Assembly: GCF_900141835.1 (NCBI RefSeq)
Contig: NZ_FQZD01000013.1
Location: 62,001-126,000 of the forward strand
Direction: 5' to 3'
Length of the DNA: 64,000 nucleotides
Source: Propionispora hippei DSM 15287
GTDB taxonomy: Bacteria; Bacillota; Negativicutes; Propionisporales; Propionisporaceae
The position numbers and the translations under genes were made by a program. The notes under the pieces were generated by a model. It saw nothing but the letters and a program-made list of their open reading frames with translations. It made no database searches and was not told the DNA's origin. Positions 26,016 to 34,574 of this stretch are shown here, piece by piece (the first letter of the stretch is position 1; the number at the start of each line of letters is the position of its first letter).

Positions 26016-26504
26016 TTAGCGATGATCGGACGAGTGAGGCTGTCCGTTCTCAACCACTTCAACCTTGTCTGAAGAATTGCCAACAGCGTCCGCAAATTGC
26101 TTGATCGTTCGCCGCATCTGTTCCTGATAATACCCTGTCAAGGCCAGCATCTCGGTATTCATAAGGAAATCCACTTGTTTCTCCTTTTGTCCGTTTGTCG
26201 CCTTTCCCACGCCACCGGTAGAACCATCACTTGCCGTTGTTCCAACCTGGCCGGTCTCCTGATTGGCTTCCTTGGTGCCATCCGCTGCTTGCTTGTCTTT
26301 CTTATCTGTTTTTTCTTCCGAACTCTCACCAATTAAAATTTTCATATTTTTCCCGATTACCAAATAAGTGTATACCCGGCCGCCCTCTTTAACGGTAAGA
26401 TACTTCCAGCCGCCGGAAGAACTGCTGTCTGTCGCCGACGACTGGCTTTGGTTCCCATAACTAGCCTGATTTTGGGTTAATGCCGAAATACCCTGTATGT
26501 CCAT
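26016..26504 (-). CDS. Hypothetical low-complexity protein
   Basis: 162 residues that I do not recognise. It starts MDIQGISALTQNQ, has a Ser-rich linker (20-32), a compact Y-rich segment (WKYLTVKEGGRVYTYLVIGKN, about 33-53), then a hydrophilic Gly/Thr/Lys/Glu-rich region (58-108), and ends in a helical stretch (FLMNTEMLALTGYYQEQMRRTIKQF). There is no signal peptide or membrane helix. The MDI start and Gln-rich opening recall small motility-associated peptides such as YjfB, but this is only a resemblance. It has no ribosome binding site stronger than GAGAG. Confidence 0.55.
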   Translation of the reverse strand: MDIQGISALTQNQASYGNQSQSSATDSSSSGGWKYLTVKEGGRVYTYLVIGKNMKILIGESSEEKTDKKDKQAADGTKEANQETGQVGTTASDGSTGGVGKATNGQKEKQVDFLMNTEMLALTGYYQEQMRRTIKQFADAVGNSSDKVEVVENGQPHSSDHR

Positions 26505-26649
26505 ATCGCTCTCACACTTCTCCCTGATTTTTACATTCTAATTTATTTATCGTAGTTTCTAAAGAATTCTTAAATATTCTTTCATCTGTACCAATTTTCA
26601 GGTAACCCGGATTAGATTAAAATTAATTTTTATCTCTTTTATGCTTTTT

Positions 26650-26693
26650 AGAATAATATTCTTTATTTACAGTATAATAAAGAATATTATTCT
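26650..26693. promoter_or_regulatory. Paired Lrp/AsnC operators
   Basis: An exact 18-bp inverted repeat (26650-26667 and 26676-26693) contains two 13-bp palindromes, AGAATAATATTCT and AGAATATTATTCT. Their centres are 31 bp apart, three helical turns. TATAAT at 26673-26678 lies between them. It stands 82 bp ahead of the Lrp gene, as an autoregulatory site would. Confidence 0.65.
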
Positions 26694-26774
26694 CATTTTA
26701 TGTAAATATACAGAAACTTATTCTTTACTATCTTTTAATGTCAGAATTATAATTAATCCAAGGCGGTGATATTC

Positions 26775-27212
26775 TTGGATACGATAGACAAAAAAATTCT
26801 TTCCTTATTACAATCCAATGCCAGAATGTCGAATGCGGACATTGCCCGAGAAATTAAACTGGCTCCTTCGGCAACGCTGTCCCGCATACGCAAGCTGGAA
26901 GAAGAGGGCGTCATCCTCGGCTATGAGGCGCGGCTCAATCCTCATGTACTGGGAGCCGACATGCTTGCTTTTGTTTTGGTCAAAGTAACCGGCGACAAAG
27001 ATATTGAAGCTGACCTGGCGGCTATCCCCGGCGCGCAGGAAATACATAATATTGCCGGCGACGATTGCTATTTGCTTAAAATCCGGACGAAAAATACCGA
27101 AGCCCTAAGTAAATTATTAAAAGAAAAGGTACGGGGCGAGTCCATATCCACCAAGACAATTATTGTTCTTACTACCTTAAAGGAGACCGGTCAGCTGTCT
27201 TATAAATGTTAG
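26775..27212 (+). CDS. Lrp/AsnC-family transcriptional regulator
   Basis: 145 residues starting at the TTG at 26775. AGGCGGTGAT, an almost full anti-16S match, lies 4 bp upstream, and DTIDKKILSLLQ is the normal family start; a GTG at 26766 lies inside that ribosome binding site. The HTH is NADIAREIKLAPSATLSRIR (about 23-42), followed by a RAM ligand domain. It is followed 16 bp later by an EamA exporter, a common Lrp-transporter pairing suggesting export of an amino acid or metabolite. Confidence 0.88.
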   Translation: MDTIDKKILSLLQSNARMSNADIAREIKLAPSATLSRIRKLEEEGVILGYEARLNPHVLGADMLAFVLVKVTGDKDIEADLAAIPGAQEIHNIAGDDCYLLKIRTKNTEALSKLLKEKVRGESISTKTIIVLTTLKETGQLSYKC

Positions 27213-27228
27213 TTAGGAGAATACAACC

Positions 27229-28194
27229 ATGAATGTTTTTAGATCACTTTCCTATCCCATTTTATTGGCTTTACTGGCAGTTTACTTTGCCTGGGGCGGA
27301 ACCTATCTGGCCATGCGTATTGCTGTGGAAACCATGCCTCCCTTTCTGTTGGCAGGCATCCGCTTCATCACAGCCGGACTGTTGCTATATTTATGGGAAA
27401 TGCTCAAAGGCACCAAAACGCCAACAAAATACCACTGGCGCAACGCTGCTATCAGTGGCGGCATGATGCTGTTAGGCGGCAATGCCTTGGTCGCCTGGGC
27501 TGAGCAAACGGTTCCCTCCGGCATTGCCGCGCTCATCGTGGCCACCGTGCCCTTATGGATGACCTTATTCGCCTGGTTGAGGTACGGAGAGTCCAAGCCG
27601 ACTCTGCATATTCTTGCCGGCTTGGGACTGGGCTTTCTGGGACAAATCCTGCTAATAAGCAACTCGTGGAATAGTCCCGGCTATCACACTGCTCCACTTA
27701 CGGGCTATCTTGTTTTGACTTTGGCCGCGCTGTTCTGGGCGGCAGGTTCCGTCTATTCCCGCAAGGCCCAGTTGCCGGCTTCTTCCTTTATGTCTATAGC
27801 GCTTCAGAATATTGCCGGCGGCGGCTTATGCCTGCTGGTTGGCCTGTTGGCCGGTGAACCGGCAAAATTGCAGTGGGCCAGTCTTTCCCTTCCGTCTCTG
27901 CTGGCTTTAGCCTATTTAATTTTCATCGGTTCACTGATCGGCTTTAGCGCCTATATCTGGGTACTGAAAAAGGCCGAGCCTTCCCTCGTTTCTACCTATG
28001 CCTACGTCAATCCATTAGTGGCTGTATTTCTGGGCTATGTTTTTGCCGACGAGCCACTCACGGCACATATCGCCCTGGCCGCCGGCATAATCGTACTGGC
28101 CGTCATCTTAATTACCAAAACACCCAAACCGGCAAACCGGCCCTCCCGCAGCACCGGCTGCCCGTTTTCCGGCCTGGACGGTGAGGGAATATAG
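27229..28194 (+). CDS. EamA/DMT-family exporter
   Basis: 321 residues and ten membrane helices arranged as two EamA repeats. The first opens YFAWGGTYLAMRIAVETMPPF; the second starts near 165 (LAALFWAAGSVYSRKAQLPA). The C-terminal 25 residues are hydrophilic. AGGAGAA precedes the ATG. It is almost certainly cotranscribed with the Lrp gene. The substrate is unknown; amino acids or their analogues are usual for this pairing. Confidence 0.88.
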   Translation: MNVFRSLSYPILLALLAVYFAWGGTYLAMRIAVETMPPFLLAGIRFITAGLLLYLWEMLKGTKTPTKYHWRNAAISGGMMLLGGNALVAWAEQTVPSGIAALIVATVPLWMTLFAWLRYGESKPTLHILAGLGLGFLGQILLISNSWNSPGYHTAPLTGYLVLTLAALFWAAGSVYSRKAQLPASSFMSIALQNIAGGGLCLLVGLLAGEPAKLQWASLSLPSLLALAYLIFIGSLIGFSAYIWVLKKAEPSLVSTYAYVNPLVAVFLGYVFADEPLTAHIALAAGIIVLAVILITKTPKPANRPSRSTGCPFSGLDGEGI

Positions 28195-28411
28195 TCCATT
28201 CCCATATTGTGAATTGTAATGTTATTTTAGTTCATTGAAATAACCACAATCGAAACTATGACAGCAATCTGCCCTTCAGCGAAAGAAATGTCAAGCGGTA
28301 GGCTTATACATCTATATTGGGGTCTACCGCTACAAAGAAGAAGGACCGCAGAAACCTTTTCTTGAAAAGTCCCTTGCGATCCCTCTTTTTCTTTTTATCT
28401 CTAACAATTTT

Positions 28412-28585
28412 CTATTTCACTCTGTGTGCATCCCCGCCGGTCAGGTGCGTTTCGGTATATTTAGTAGGGAGTTCAACTTGTCCGGAACGCTTCAATTCTT
28501 GGTACAAGGTTTCCCGTTGCTCCTCAGTCAGCTTTAGAACTTCGGGGTTAACTTCCGTCCATTCTTCCATATGGCTCTTGGGCAT
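28412..28585 (-). CDS. Small hypothetical protein
   Basis: 57 residues starting MPKSHMEEWTEVNPEVLKLT. A near-perfect AGGAGGAGG ribosome binding site precedes the ATG at 28585, and this supports a real gene despite its size. The product is soluble, acidic in the middle and helical (EEQRETLYQELKRSGQ), with a polar tail. No family is recognised. It is transcribed toward the EamA gene. The gap 28195-28411 holds no gene; a weak hairpin near 28345-28390 may terminate EamA. Confidence 0.6.
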   Translation of the reverse strand: MPKSHMEEWTEVNPEVLKLTEEQRETLYQELKRSGQVELPTKYTETHLTGGDAHRVK

Positions 28586-28672
28586 ATCGCACCTCCTCCT
28601 TAATACTACATTTATTATGTCCAATATTATATCCAAAGGCATATGAAAATCCTGACAAAAATTTGTAATAAC

Positions 28673-28709
28673 AAAAGAGCGGCACTTCCCTAATGGGAAA
28701 CCGCTCTTT
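28673..28709 (-). terminator. Terminator of the amidase gene
   Basis: AAAGAGCGG pairs with CCGCTCTTT, with an inner TTCCC/GGGAA stem. The minus strand then reads TTGTTATT. It lies directly beyond the amidase stop. Confidence 0.85.
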
Positions 28710-28710
28710 G

Positions 28711-29670
28711 CTATTGTTTCATATAAACCAATGCCTTGTCGCGCACTTGGGACAATTCGCAATATAAGTTTTTACCGGGGCATAAGGTTGCGTTCAAGTC
28801 CCGGTGGCCCCGTACGCTGCGATTATCCGGGGAAAGCTGATAGGTGTGGCTCAAAGCCGCCACCAGCCTGGCGGCTTTGTCAAGCTGAATGTCGGTAGGC
28901 GCAATTTCTTCAAAATTGCCGTCCAGCACAATGCCAATAGAGGCTTGATTAAAGCCATATGTATGGGCCCCTACGGTATCTCTGGGACGCCCCCGTTCTA
29001 TCGTACCATCCTGGTGGACAACGTAGTGGTAACCAATTCCCGACCAGCCGTTGCGCAAGTGAAAGCGGTGGATTTCTGCCGCCGACTCGGCGGCGGCGCC
29101 CATGCCAACATGGTGGATCACAATCAAATCTGTGACTTCCCTGGTCGCCAGAGGACCAAAGGCCAGATTAGTCTCCTGAATGTCTAAATCTCTTTCTTTA
29201 ATAGCCGTCGGACCACTGAAGCTTCCCGCGTCAATCCTCAGACGGCTCCTGCCGGCGCGAAGCACCGACGGAATCAGGGCATACCGCAGCTCTGGCAAAA
29301 CCGCCTGGTTCCTGGCAATCAGCCGGACAGAGCAATCCTGCGCATTGACTGCTTTCACTTCTACCTGCTTAATATATGGATTGTCGTATTTCATTGCCCC
29401 GGCGAAATCACCGGGCTGGCAGTTTTTTATCAAAAACAGGAAACCAACGGAAGACTGCTGCGGAATAATTTCAGGAATACTCGAGATCAACAGCTCGAAC
29501 CGGAAATAATTTTGATTGCTGCCGTCCGGGTTCTCCAGCCCAGCCTGGACACTTAACAGCTTAGCCGGCTGCTCTTTAGCCAAAACCTTATATATATCCA
29601 ACAAATTTTGTCCGAACCAAAAGGCTGTACATGCGCCAAAAGTACTTTGCAGAAATTTTCTCCGATTCAT
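28711..29670 (-). CDS. Exported N-acetylmuramoyl-L-alanine amidase (amidase_2/PGRP type)
   Basis: 319 residues. MNRRKFLQSTFGACTAFWFG is a twin-arginine signal. Residues 35-160 form an uncharacterised beta-rich domain. The amidase_2 domain from about 178 carries the zinc ligands His186 (VIHH), His236 (GAHTYG) and Cys297 (NATLCPG), plus GYHYVVHQDGTIERGR. It cleaves the amide bond between MurNAc and the peptide stem, outside the cytoplasm. Tat export of an amidase fits E. coli AmiA/AmiC practice, although those belong to another family. It is monocistronic with its own terminator. Confidence 0.88.
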   Translation of the reverse strand: MNRRKFLQSTFGACTAFWFGQNLLDIYKVLAKEQPAKLLSVQAGLENPDGSNQNYFRFELLISSIPEIIPQQSSVGFLFLIKNCQPGDFAGAMKYDNPYIKQVEVKAVNAQDCSVRLIARNQAVLPELRYALIPSVLRAGRSRLRIDAGSFSGPTAIKERDLDIQETNLAFGPLATREVTDLIVIHHVGMGAAAESAAEIHRFHLRNGWSGIGYHYVVHQDGTIERGRPRDTVGAHTYGFNQASIGIVLDGNFEEIAPTDIQLDKAARLVAALSHTYQLSPDNRSVRGHRDLNATLCPGKNLYCELSQVRDKALVYMKQ

Positions 29671-29771
29671 CTAATAAACCACCAATTCTATGTTACTTTA
29701 TTCCATTCTATTTCGCTCTGATTTTCCATATCCCTGTCAGCGCTAAACAGGTAAAAAATAGTAATGCAACA

Positions 29772-29808
29772 AAAAAATAACCGCTGATACAGTATAATCA
29801 GCGGTTAT
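29772..29808 (-). terminator. Terminator of the MarR-methyltransferase unit
   Basis: ATAACCGCTGAT pairs with ATCAGCGGTTAT. The minus strand continues into TTTTTTT. It starts 9 bp after the methyltransferase stop. Confidence 0.88.
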
Positions 29809-29816
29809 TAGTCCTG

Positions 29817-30467
29817 CTAACAGGGTAAACGGCGAATCACGGCAAACCACATTTTGGGTCCTCCTGCCGGAAAGGCTTCGGAATGTTCGGCCAAAAACGC
29901 CGGATTGATTTCACCAACGACTTGCTGGATCGACTCAACCTCCCAGCCATCCGCAAAAATATCGGACAACTCCTGCCTGGAAACGCCCCCTTCCGGAGCC
30001 TCTTCGGTAAAACTCAGTAAGAAAAGTCTTCCGCCCGGCTTTAACACATGGGCCAATCCCTGCACATACAGTTTTTGCTCCTGCTTCTGTTCCGCTCCCG
30101 TATATACATGAAACAGACCACTGTCAATCACGCTGGAAAAACGTTCGTCCCAATTGACCAGCGTCATTGCGTCTTTCACCAAAAAACGTACGGATAAATC
30201 CTTGCCGACGGCCTTTGCCTGAGCCAGTTGAATCGCTTTTTCCACAAAATCAATCCCGGTAACATCAAGTCCCTTAGCGGCAAAGAAGATTGACGTACTG
30301 CCAGTACCGCAGCCAACATCAAGCACGGGGCTTTCGATTTGGTCGCTCACCGTTAAAAAAGGCGTCTGGGGTCTGCCAATGTCCCAGGGAGGAGCCGCCT
30401 GATAGTGTTCCACAAAGCCTTCATGAGCTGAGCTATAGTTCTTCATTGCCTCTGGATCGTATTTCAT
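29817..30467 (-). CDS. Class I SAM-dependent methyltransferase
   Basis: 216 residues with the class I motifs: VLDVGCGTGSTSIFFAAKGLDVTGID (SAM loop and acidic strand 2), AMTLVNWDERFSSVIDSGLFH (motif II) and LKPGGRLFLLSF. The layout resembles thiopurine/TehB-like methyltransferases of resistance type. It follows the MarR gene by 52 bp on the same strand and is therefore probably induced with it. The substrate could be a toxic small molecule or oxyanion, which is inference only. Confidence 0.85.
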   Translation of the reverse strand: MKYDPEAMKNYSSAHEGFVEHYQAAPPWDIGRPQTPFLTVSDQIESPVLDVGCGTGSTSIFFAAKGLDVTGIDFVEKAIQLAQAKAVGKDLSVRFLVKDAMTLVNWDERFSSVIDSGLFHVYTGAEQKQEQKLYVQGLAHVLKPGGRLFLLSFTEEAPEGGVSRQELSDIFADGWEVESIQQVVGEINPAFLAEHSEAFPAGGPKMWFAVIRRLPC

Positions 30468-30519
30468 AATTTTTCACTCCTTCATAAAGTAATAGCTGGA
30501 GAAAAAATAAATCAGCCTG

Positions 30520-31059
30520 TTAAAACCGTTCTCGTGGCCATTCGCCGAATCTTCTACGGCGATCATCAAAGTCATGCGGGTGCTGCCAATGCTCAGGAAA
30601 CTCCTCTGGCTCACAGGCAACTGTTTTTTGCAGCGCACCAATGACCCGCTCCAGATAACCGGCCAGCACTTCCTGTTCCTCCTGGTTTAAGCACTGAAAC
30701 ATATCGTCGGCAGCAAGCTCTCTGGCCCGCCGCTCCTCGCTTGCCGCAGCGGCTGCCGCTCCTTCGGCGGTTAACTGAATTTCCATGGCCCGCCGGTCTT
30801 CAGTGGAAGGCGTCCGGCGAATATAACCATTCGACTCCAGCTTAGCCAGCAGCTCTCCCATCGATTGCGGTCTTATACCAAGTAAATAGGAAAGTTTCTT
30901 TTGACTCATTTCCGGCTGCAGCTTAAGCAACGCCAAAATTCTGCCCTGACCGCGAAACGGATCATGGTGCTGACTGGCTCCCATTTGATGGTGTTTCTGC
31001 ATAAACAAGCGGCTAAGCAGGATAAACTTTTCCGTCAAATTGTAACTTGTTTTCTCCAT
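30520..31059 (-). CDS. MarR-family regulator with long C-terminal tail
   Basis: 179 residues from the ATG at 31059, where AAGGATG lies at a better distance than for the ATG at 31068. The HTH is MSQKKLSYLLGIRPQSMGEL, the wing STEDRRAMEIQLTAEG. The C-terminus (about 145-179) is rich in Arg, His, Asp and Pro (HWQHPHDFDDRRRRF), unusual for MarR and possibly disordered or metal-binding. Two TAAGGTACCTTA-type palindromes lie just upstream. It forms an operon with the methyltransferase. Confidence 0.87.
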   Translation of the reverse strand: MEKTSYNLTEKFILLSRLFMQKHHQMGASQHHDPFRGQGRILALLKLQPEMSQKKLSYLLGIRPQSMGELLAKLESNGYIRRTPSTEDRRAMEIQLTAEGAAAAAASEERRARELAADDMFQCLNQEEQEVLAGYLERVIGALQKTVACEPEEFPEHWQHPHDFDDRRRRFGEWPRERF

Positions 31060-31084
31060 TGTACTCATCCTTTTTAGATTTTAT

Positions 31085-31118
31085 TAAGGTACCTTATATA
31101 TATAATACAGGTACCTTA
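31085..31118. promoter_or_regulatory. Paired operators of the MarR gene
   Basis: TAAGGTACCTTA (31085-31096) is a perfect 12-bp palindrome, and ACAGGTACCTTA (31107-31118) repeats it with two changes. The centres are 22 bp apart, two helical turns. Together they form one large inverted repeat just upstream of the start. Confidence 0.65.
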
Positions 31119-31295
31119 ATAAAATGTCAATCTGTTATTTACTGCCAAATACCCCTACTTTTCCCGTCAAGAATGCCGTCACCTGAGCTCAGGACAGCGG
31201 TGACGGCATTATTTGTGCCATTTTATTATTCCTGTGTTTTTGCTTGCTTACCTGAAGAAAAATTTCTCGAGATGCCGGCAGGTTTGAAGCACCGT

Positions 31296-33065
31296 TTAGA
31301 TCAAACGGTATTTTCTAAGCAGTTCTTCCAGCACCGTACCCGAGATTTTCCGCAACATTTTTTTCTCCATTACGTGCAATAAGAAAGGCAGCTTTATGTC
31401 AGTCAGTTTTCTGCCGTCCATCATCTTAGACATCGCGTCCAACAAGACCCGGACATCGTAGCAGGAAGCAAAAACCTCCGGTACCCCCCTGTCCACATCC
31501 AGCAGCGTATACACTGCCTCCATGGCCGTCCGCACAGAATACTCGGTGGTAAATACAGTATCGCGCACCGTATCGGCAAACTGTCCGATAAAGGCAAAAT
31601 TCACACTGCCCTCCGGTACTACCTTCGGCCTGTCGCCCGCCTTCCGGGGCATGAAGAAGGCGGTAATATACGGCATCATACAGGGAATACAATGGGCCGA
31701 ACGGGCAGCCAAATCGGCAATCTGCTGTTCCGGTACTCCCAGGTGGTACAGCCATTCCTCTACAATCTCCCTGCCGGTACATTCTCTCATCGGTTTTTTG
31801 ATGTAATTGCCGGGAACATCGGTAAATAAGCCGTAAAGCCAGATAACCAGTTGTTCTTTAGGCTGCTCCTTAAAGTGGGGCTGACGGTTTAAGGTATAGC
31901 TCATCAGCCAGTTTGAGTCCTTTACGGTAATAATCCCGCCGGTAACAACCCTGCCGCTAAAAGGATCACGCTTGGCTATTTTCTGAATATAAGGAGGAAT
32001 CCGGTCATCAAGAGTGGTAATAGTGGCCGATTCCCAGTTGGTGGCTTTTATATCGGTGCAAAAGACATCTGGGTTTCCAAACGCCGGGTCCTGCCGGGCA
32101 ATACGGCGCCAAAGTTCCCAACAGCCTCCGGTAGCTGTATTCAGTCTGGGCGCATAGTGATCATCGCCATAGGTAGAGTTTTCCGTACAGCTCCCGTTAG
32201 TAATAAAGACCAGATCATTTTCCGTCAATTCGATGACTTCTTCCCGGTCATCACGCTGATAGAGAATTTTACCGGCTGTCTTTTTGGTGCCGCAGATGTC
32301 AAAAATTACATTGACGACTCTGCTGTTATAGTGAAACTGCACCCCATGGGCGGCGAGATAGGAAACCAACGGGCGAATCAATGATTCATACTGATTGTAT
32401 TTAGTGAACTTCAAGGCTGAGAAGTCGGGAAGACCGCCAATATGATGAATAAAACGCTGAAGGTACAGCTTCATTTCCAAGGCACTGTGCCACTCTTCAA
32501 AAGCAAACATGGTCCGCCAATAGAGCCAGAAATGGGAGCTAAAAAATTCGTCCGTAAAAACGTCGCATATTTTCAAATCATACAAATTCTCGTCGCTGGT
32601 CATAAAGACTTTCATAATTTCCAGCGCAGCCTTTTCACTTAAGCCGAATTTCCCGTCCGTATGAGCATCCTGCCCGCGCTTTTCCGTCACTCGCATGAGC
32701 GAATAATTAGGGTCCCGCTTGTTCAGCCAATAAAATTCGTCCAACACCGATATGCCTTCCGTCTCCAGCGAAGGAATCGACCGGAACAGGTCCCACAGAC
32801 ATTCAAAATGGTTCTCCATCTCGCGACCGCCGCGGATGATAAACCCTTTCTGGCTGTCATGAATTCCGTCGCAGGCACCGCCGGCAATCGGAAGCTCTTC
32901 CAGAATATGAATACGATCCCCTTGCAGCTGTCCGTCCCGGATCAGAAAGCAGGCGGCCGCTAAAGAAGCCAACCCGGAACCGACAAGATAGGCCGACTTA
33001 TCATCCACACCCACCGGTTTCTGAGGCCGGGCAAAGGCCTCATAATTTCCACTGCTATAATACAA
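31296..33065 (-). CDS. ohyA: Oleate hydratase (FAD-dependent, 'myosin-cross-reactive antigen' family)
   Basis: 589 residues, the standard size. The FAD loop [17 protein letters not shown] is at 29-45, and [17 protein letters not shown] near 78-94 carries the conserved catalytic glutamate region. [10 protein letters not shown]..., [14 protein letters not shown] and [13 protein letters not shown]-type stretches are typical. It adds water across the cis-9 double bond of oleate to give 10-hydroxystearate, at the membrane, and is thought to detoxify free fatty acids. The start is a TTG at 33065 preceded by GGAAGGA. Gap 33066-33317 upstream shows no further gene. Confidence 0.93.
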   Translation of the reverse strand: MYYSSGNYEAFARPQKPVGVDDKSAYLVGSGLASLAAACFLIRDGQLQGDRIHILEELPIAGGACDGIHDSQKGFIIRGGREMENHFECLWDLFRSIPSLETEGISVLDEFYWLNKRDPNYSLMRVTEKRGQDAHTDGKFGLSEKAALEIMKVFMTSDENLYDLKICDVFTDEFFSSHFWLYWRTMFAFEEWHSALEMKLYLQRFIHHIGGLPDFSALKFTKYNQYESLIRPLVSYLAAHGVQFHYNSRVVNVIFDICGTKKTAGKILYQRDDREEVIELTENDLVFITNGSCTENSTYGDDHYAPRLNTATGGCWELWRRIARQDPAFGNPDVFCTDIKATNWESATITTLDDRIPPYIQKIAKRDPFSGRVVTGGIITVKDSNWLMSYTLNRQPHFKEQPKEQLVIWLYGLFTDVPGNYIKKPMRECTGREIVEEWLYHLGVPEQQIADLAARSAHCIPCMMPYITAFFMPRKAGDRPKVVPEGSVNFAFIGQFADTVRDTVFTTEYSVRTAMEAVYTLLDVDRGVPEVFASCYDVRVLLDAMSKMMDGRKLTDIKLPFLLHVMEKKMLRKISGTVLEELLRKYRLI

Positions 33066-33317
33066 GCTGCATCCTTCCCTTCTTCATTCACTCAGATTGA
33101 GTCATCAGTTCTCGCGCGACCAGACAAAACTCCATCGTAAACCACACTGTAAATAATCGGAAATTCATTACATTGTGCAAGCTAGCTATTGCTACTGTTC
33201 ATTATGTGCAGTTTGAAGGAAAATATTTAACCCTGTCACAGGAACCCCTGCACCGTACTATTTTTATCCGTTCCGCCCCCGAGGATAAGAAATTCATTCC
33301 TTCTCATCAATAAAATC

Positions 33318-33363
33318 AAATAACCCCTGCCGGATTTCTTAAAATCCAGCAGGGGTTATTTTC
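33318..33363 (-). terminator. Terminator of the HxlR gene
   Basis: AAATAACCCCTGC and GCAGGGGTTATTT form a long stem with an inner GGATT/AATCC stem. It lies 8 bp beyond the hxlR stop. Confidence 0.88.
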
Positions 33364-33370
33364 CCGGTAC

Positions 33371-33724
33371 CTATTCTGCCTGTACAAACCGCTCCGGATA
33401 AGTCCAGCCGCATTGTTTGCCCCAGGTTTCCAAAACGGCAAACACCGGCAGCAGCCCTTTTCCCAGCTCGGTCAACGAATATTCAACCCTTGGCGGGATC
33501 TCGTTGTACTGATGCCTGTTAATGACACCGGCTTCCTCCAGTTCCTGCAAGGTCTGAGCCAGCATGACATTGGAAATGCCGTTTAGCTGACGCCTCAGCT
33601 CATTAAACCGGATTACCTCCTGTTTGGCTACTTGCCAGATGACATGCATCTTCCATTTTCCACTTAGTAACTCGATGGTATATTCAATGGGACAGGGTAT
33701 CGACGAGAGTTCACGTCTTTTCAT
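33371..33724 (-). CDS. HxlR-family transcriptional regulator
   Basis: 117 residues. Cys11 in the N-terminal IPCPIEYTIELLSGKWKMHVIW is the conserved redox- or electrophile-sensing cysteine of HxlR/YodB proteins. The winged HTH reads FNELRRQLNGISNVMLAQTLQELEEAGVI, followed by the PPRVEYSLTELG wing. GGAGG precedes the ATG. It is divergent from an NAD(P)-binding oxidoreductase, with a clear palindrome between them. It probably represses that gene until Cys11 is modified. Confidence 0.9.
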   Translation of the reverse strand: MKRRELSSIPCPIEYTIELLSGKWKMHVIWQVAKQEVIRFNELRRQLNGISNVMLAQTLQELEEAGVINRHQYNEIPPRVEYSLTELGKGLLPVFAVLETWGKQCGWTYPERFVQAE

Positions 33725-33751
33725 AATAACCTCCGCTCAGTAATTTCAAGT

Positions 33752-33781
33752 AAGTTTTTATTAAGTATGTAATAAAAACTT
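33752..33781. promoter_or_regulatory. HxlR operator in the divergent gap
   Basis: AAGTTTTTATT (33752-33762) and AATAAAAACTT (33771-33781) are exact inverted copies separated by 8 bp. Weaker CAAGTA/TACTTG outer arms extend it. It lies between the divergent hxlR and oxidoreductase genes. Confidence 0.7.
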
Positions 33782-33861
33782 TAGTACTTGTTCACTTCTT
33801 ATCACCATGCTAGTATTATAACCAATTAGACATATATTGTAAATATGAGGAGTTGGTTATT

Positions 33862-34503
33862 GTGAAAATTGCGTTAATCGGAGCCACAGGTTTTGTCGGC
33901 TCTCAACTGGTCGGTGAAGCGCTTAGCCGAGGCCATCAGGTGACGGCCATCAGCCGGGACACCAGCAAATTGACCTGCCAGGACGAAAAACTGTTCCCTC
34001 TCGCGCTGGATATCAACGATACCGGCGCACTGACCGCTTTATTCAAGCAGCAGGATGTCGTCATCAGCGCGTTTAACTCAGGCTGGAAAAACCCTAATCT
34101 CTATGAGGATTATAAGAAAGGCTACGCCTCCATTCTGGCAGCGGCCAAAAACTCCAGGGTAAAACGCATTCTGATTGTAGGCGGCGCGGCAAGTTTGATC
34201 CTCCCCTCCGGCGAAAAGGTCTATGACGTACATATCCCGGAGGACTTTAAAACAGCAGTCCGGGGTCCGTTGGAGCTGCTGGAGGAACTGCGTCAGGAAA
34301 GGGAACTGAACTGGACCTTTATCAGCCCGGCTCCCAATTTGACCGCCGGCGACAAGACCGGACACTTCCGGCTTGGTAAAGACAATCCGGTCACTGACGA
34401 AAAAGGGGAAAGCCGTATTTCGGTGGGTGATCTGGCTGTCGCCATCCTGGATGAAATAGAAGCACCGCAATTTATCCGTCAGCGCTTTACCGCCGGCTAT
34501 TAA
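33862..34503 (+). CDS. Atypical SDR / NAD(P)-binding oxidoreductase (YwnB-like)
   Basis: 213 residues from the GTG at 33862, which GAGGAG at 33847-33852 supports over the TTG at 33853. KIALIGATGFVGSQLVGEALSRGHQVTAISRD is the GxxGxxG Rossmann start of NmrA/YwnB-type proteins, and the IVGGAASLILPSG stretch lies near 110-122. There is no YxxxK pair, so it may act as a quinone reductase-like or redox-sensor protein. It is divergent from hxlR and probably its target, a common pairing in electrophile stress. Confidence 0.85.
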   Translation: MKIALIGATGFVGSQLVGEALSRGHQVTAISRDTSKLTCQDEKLFPLALDINDTGALTALFKQQDVVISAFNSGWKNPNLYEDYKKGYASILAAAKNSRVKRILIVGGAASLILPSGEKVYDVHIPEDFKTAVRGPLELLEELRQERELNWTFISPAPNLTAGDKTGHFRLGKDNPVTDEKGESRISVGDLAVAILDEIEAPQFIRQRFTAGY

Positions 34504-34528
34504 AGGGCGCAGCAGGTCTGCAACAACG

Positions 34529-34565
34529 AATCCCCCAGCCATAGCTGATCTATGGCTGGGGGATT
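34529..34565. terminator. Bidirectional terminator
   Basis: AATCCCCCAGCCATAG pairs exactly with CTATGGCTGGGGGATT. It lies between the convergent oxidoreductase and metallophosphatase genes. Confidence 0.85.
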
Positions 34566-34574
34566 GTCCTGTAC

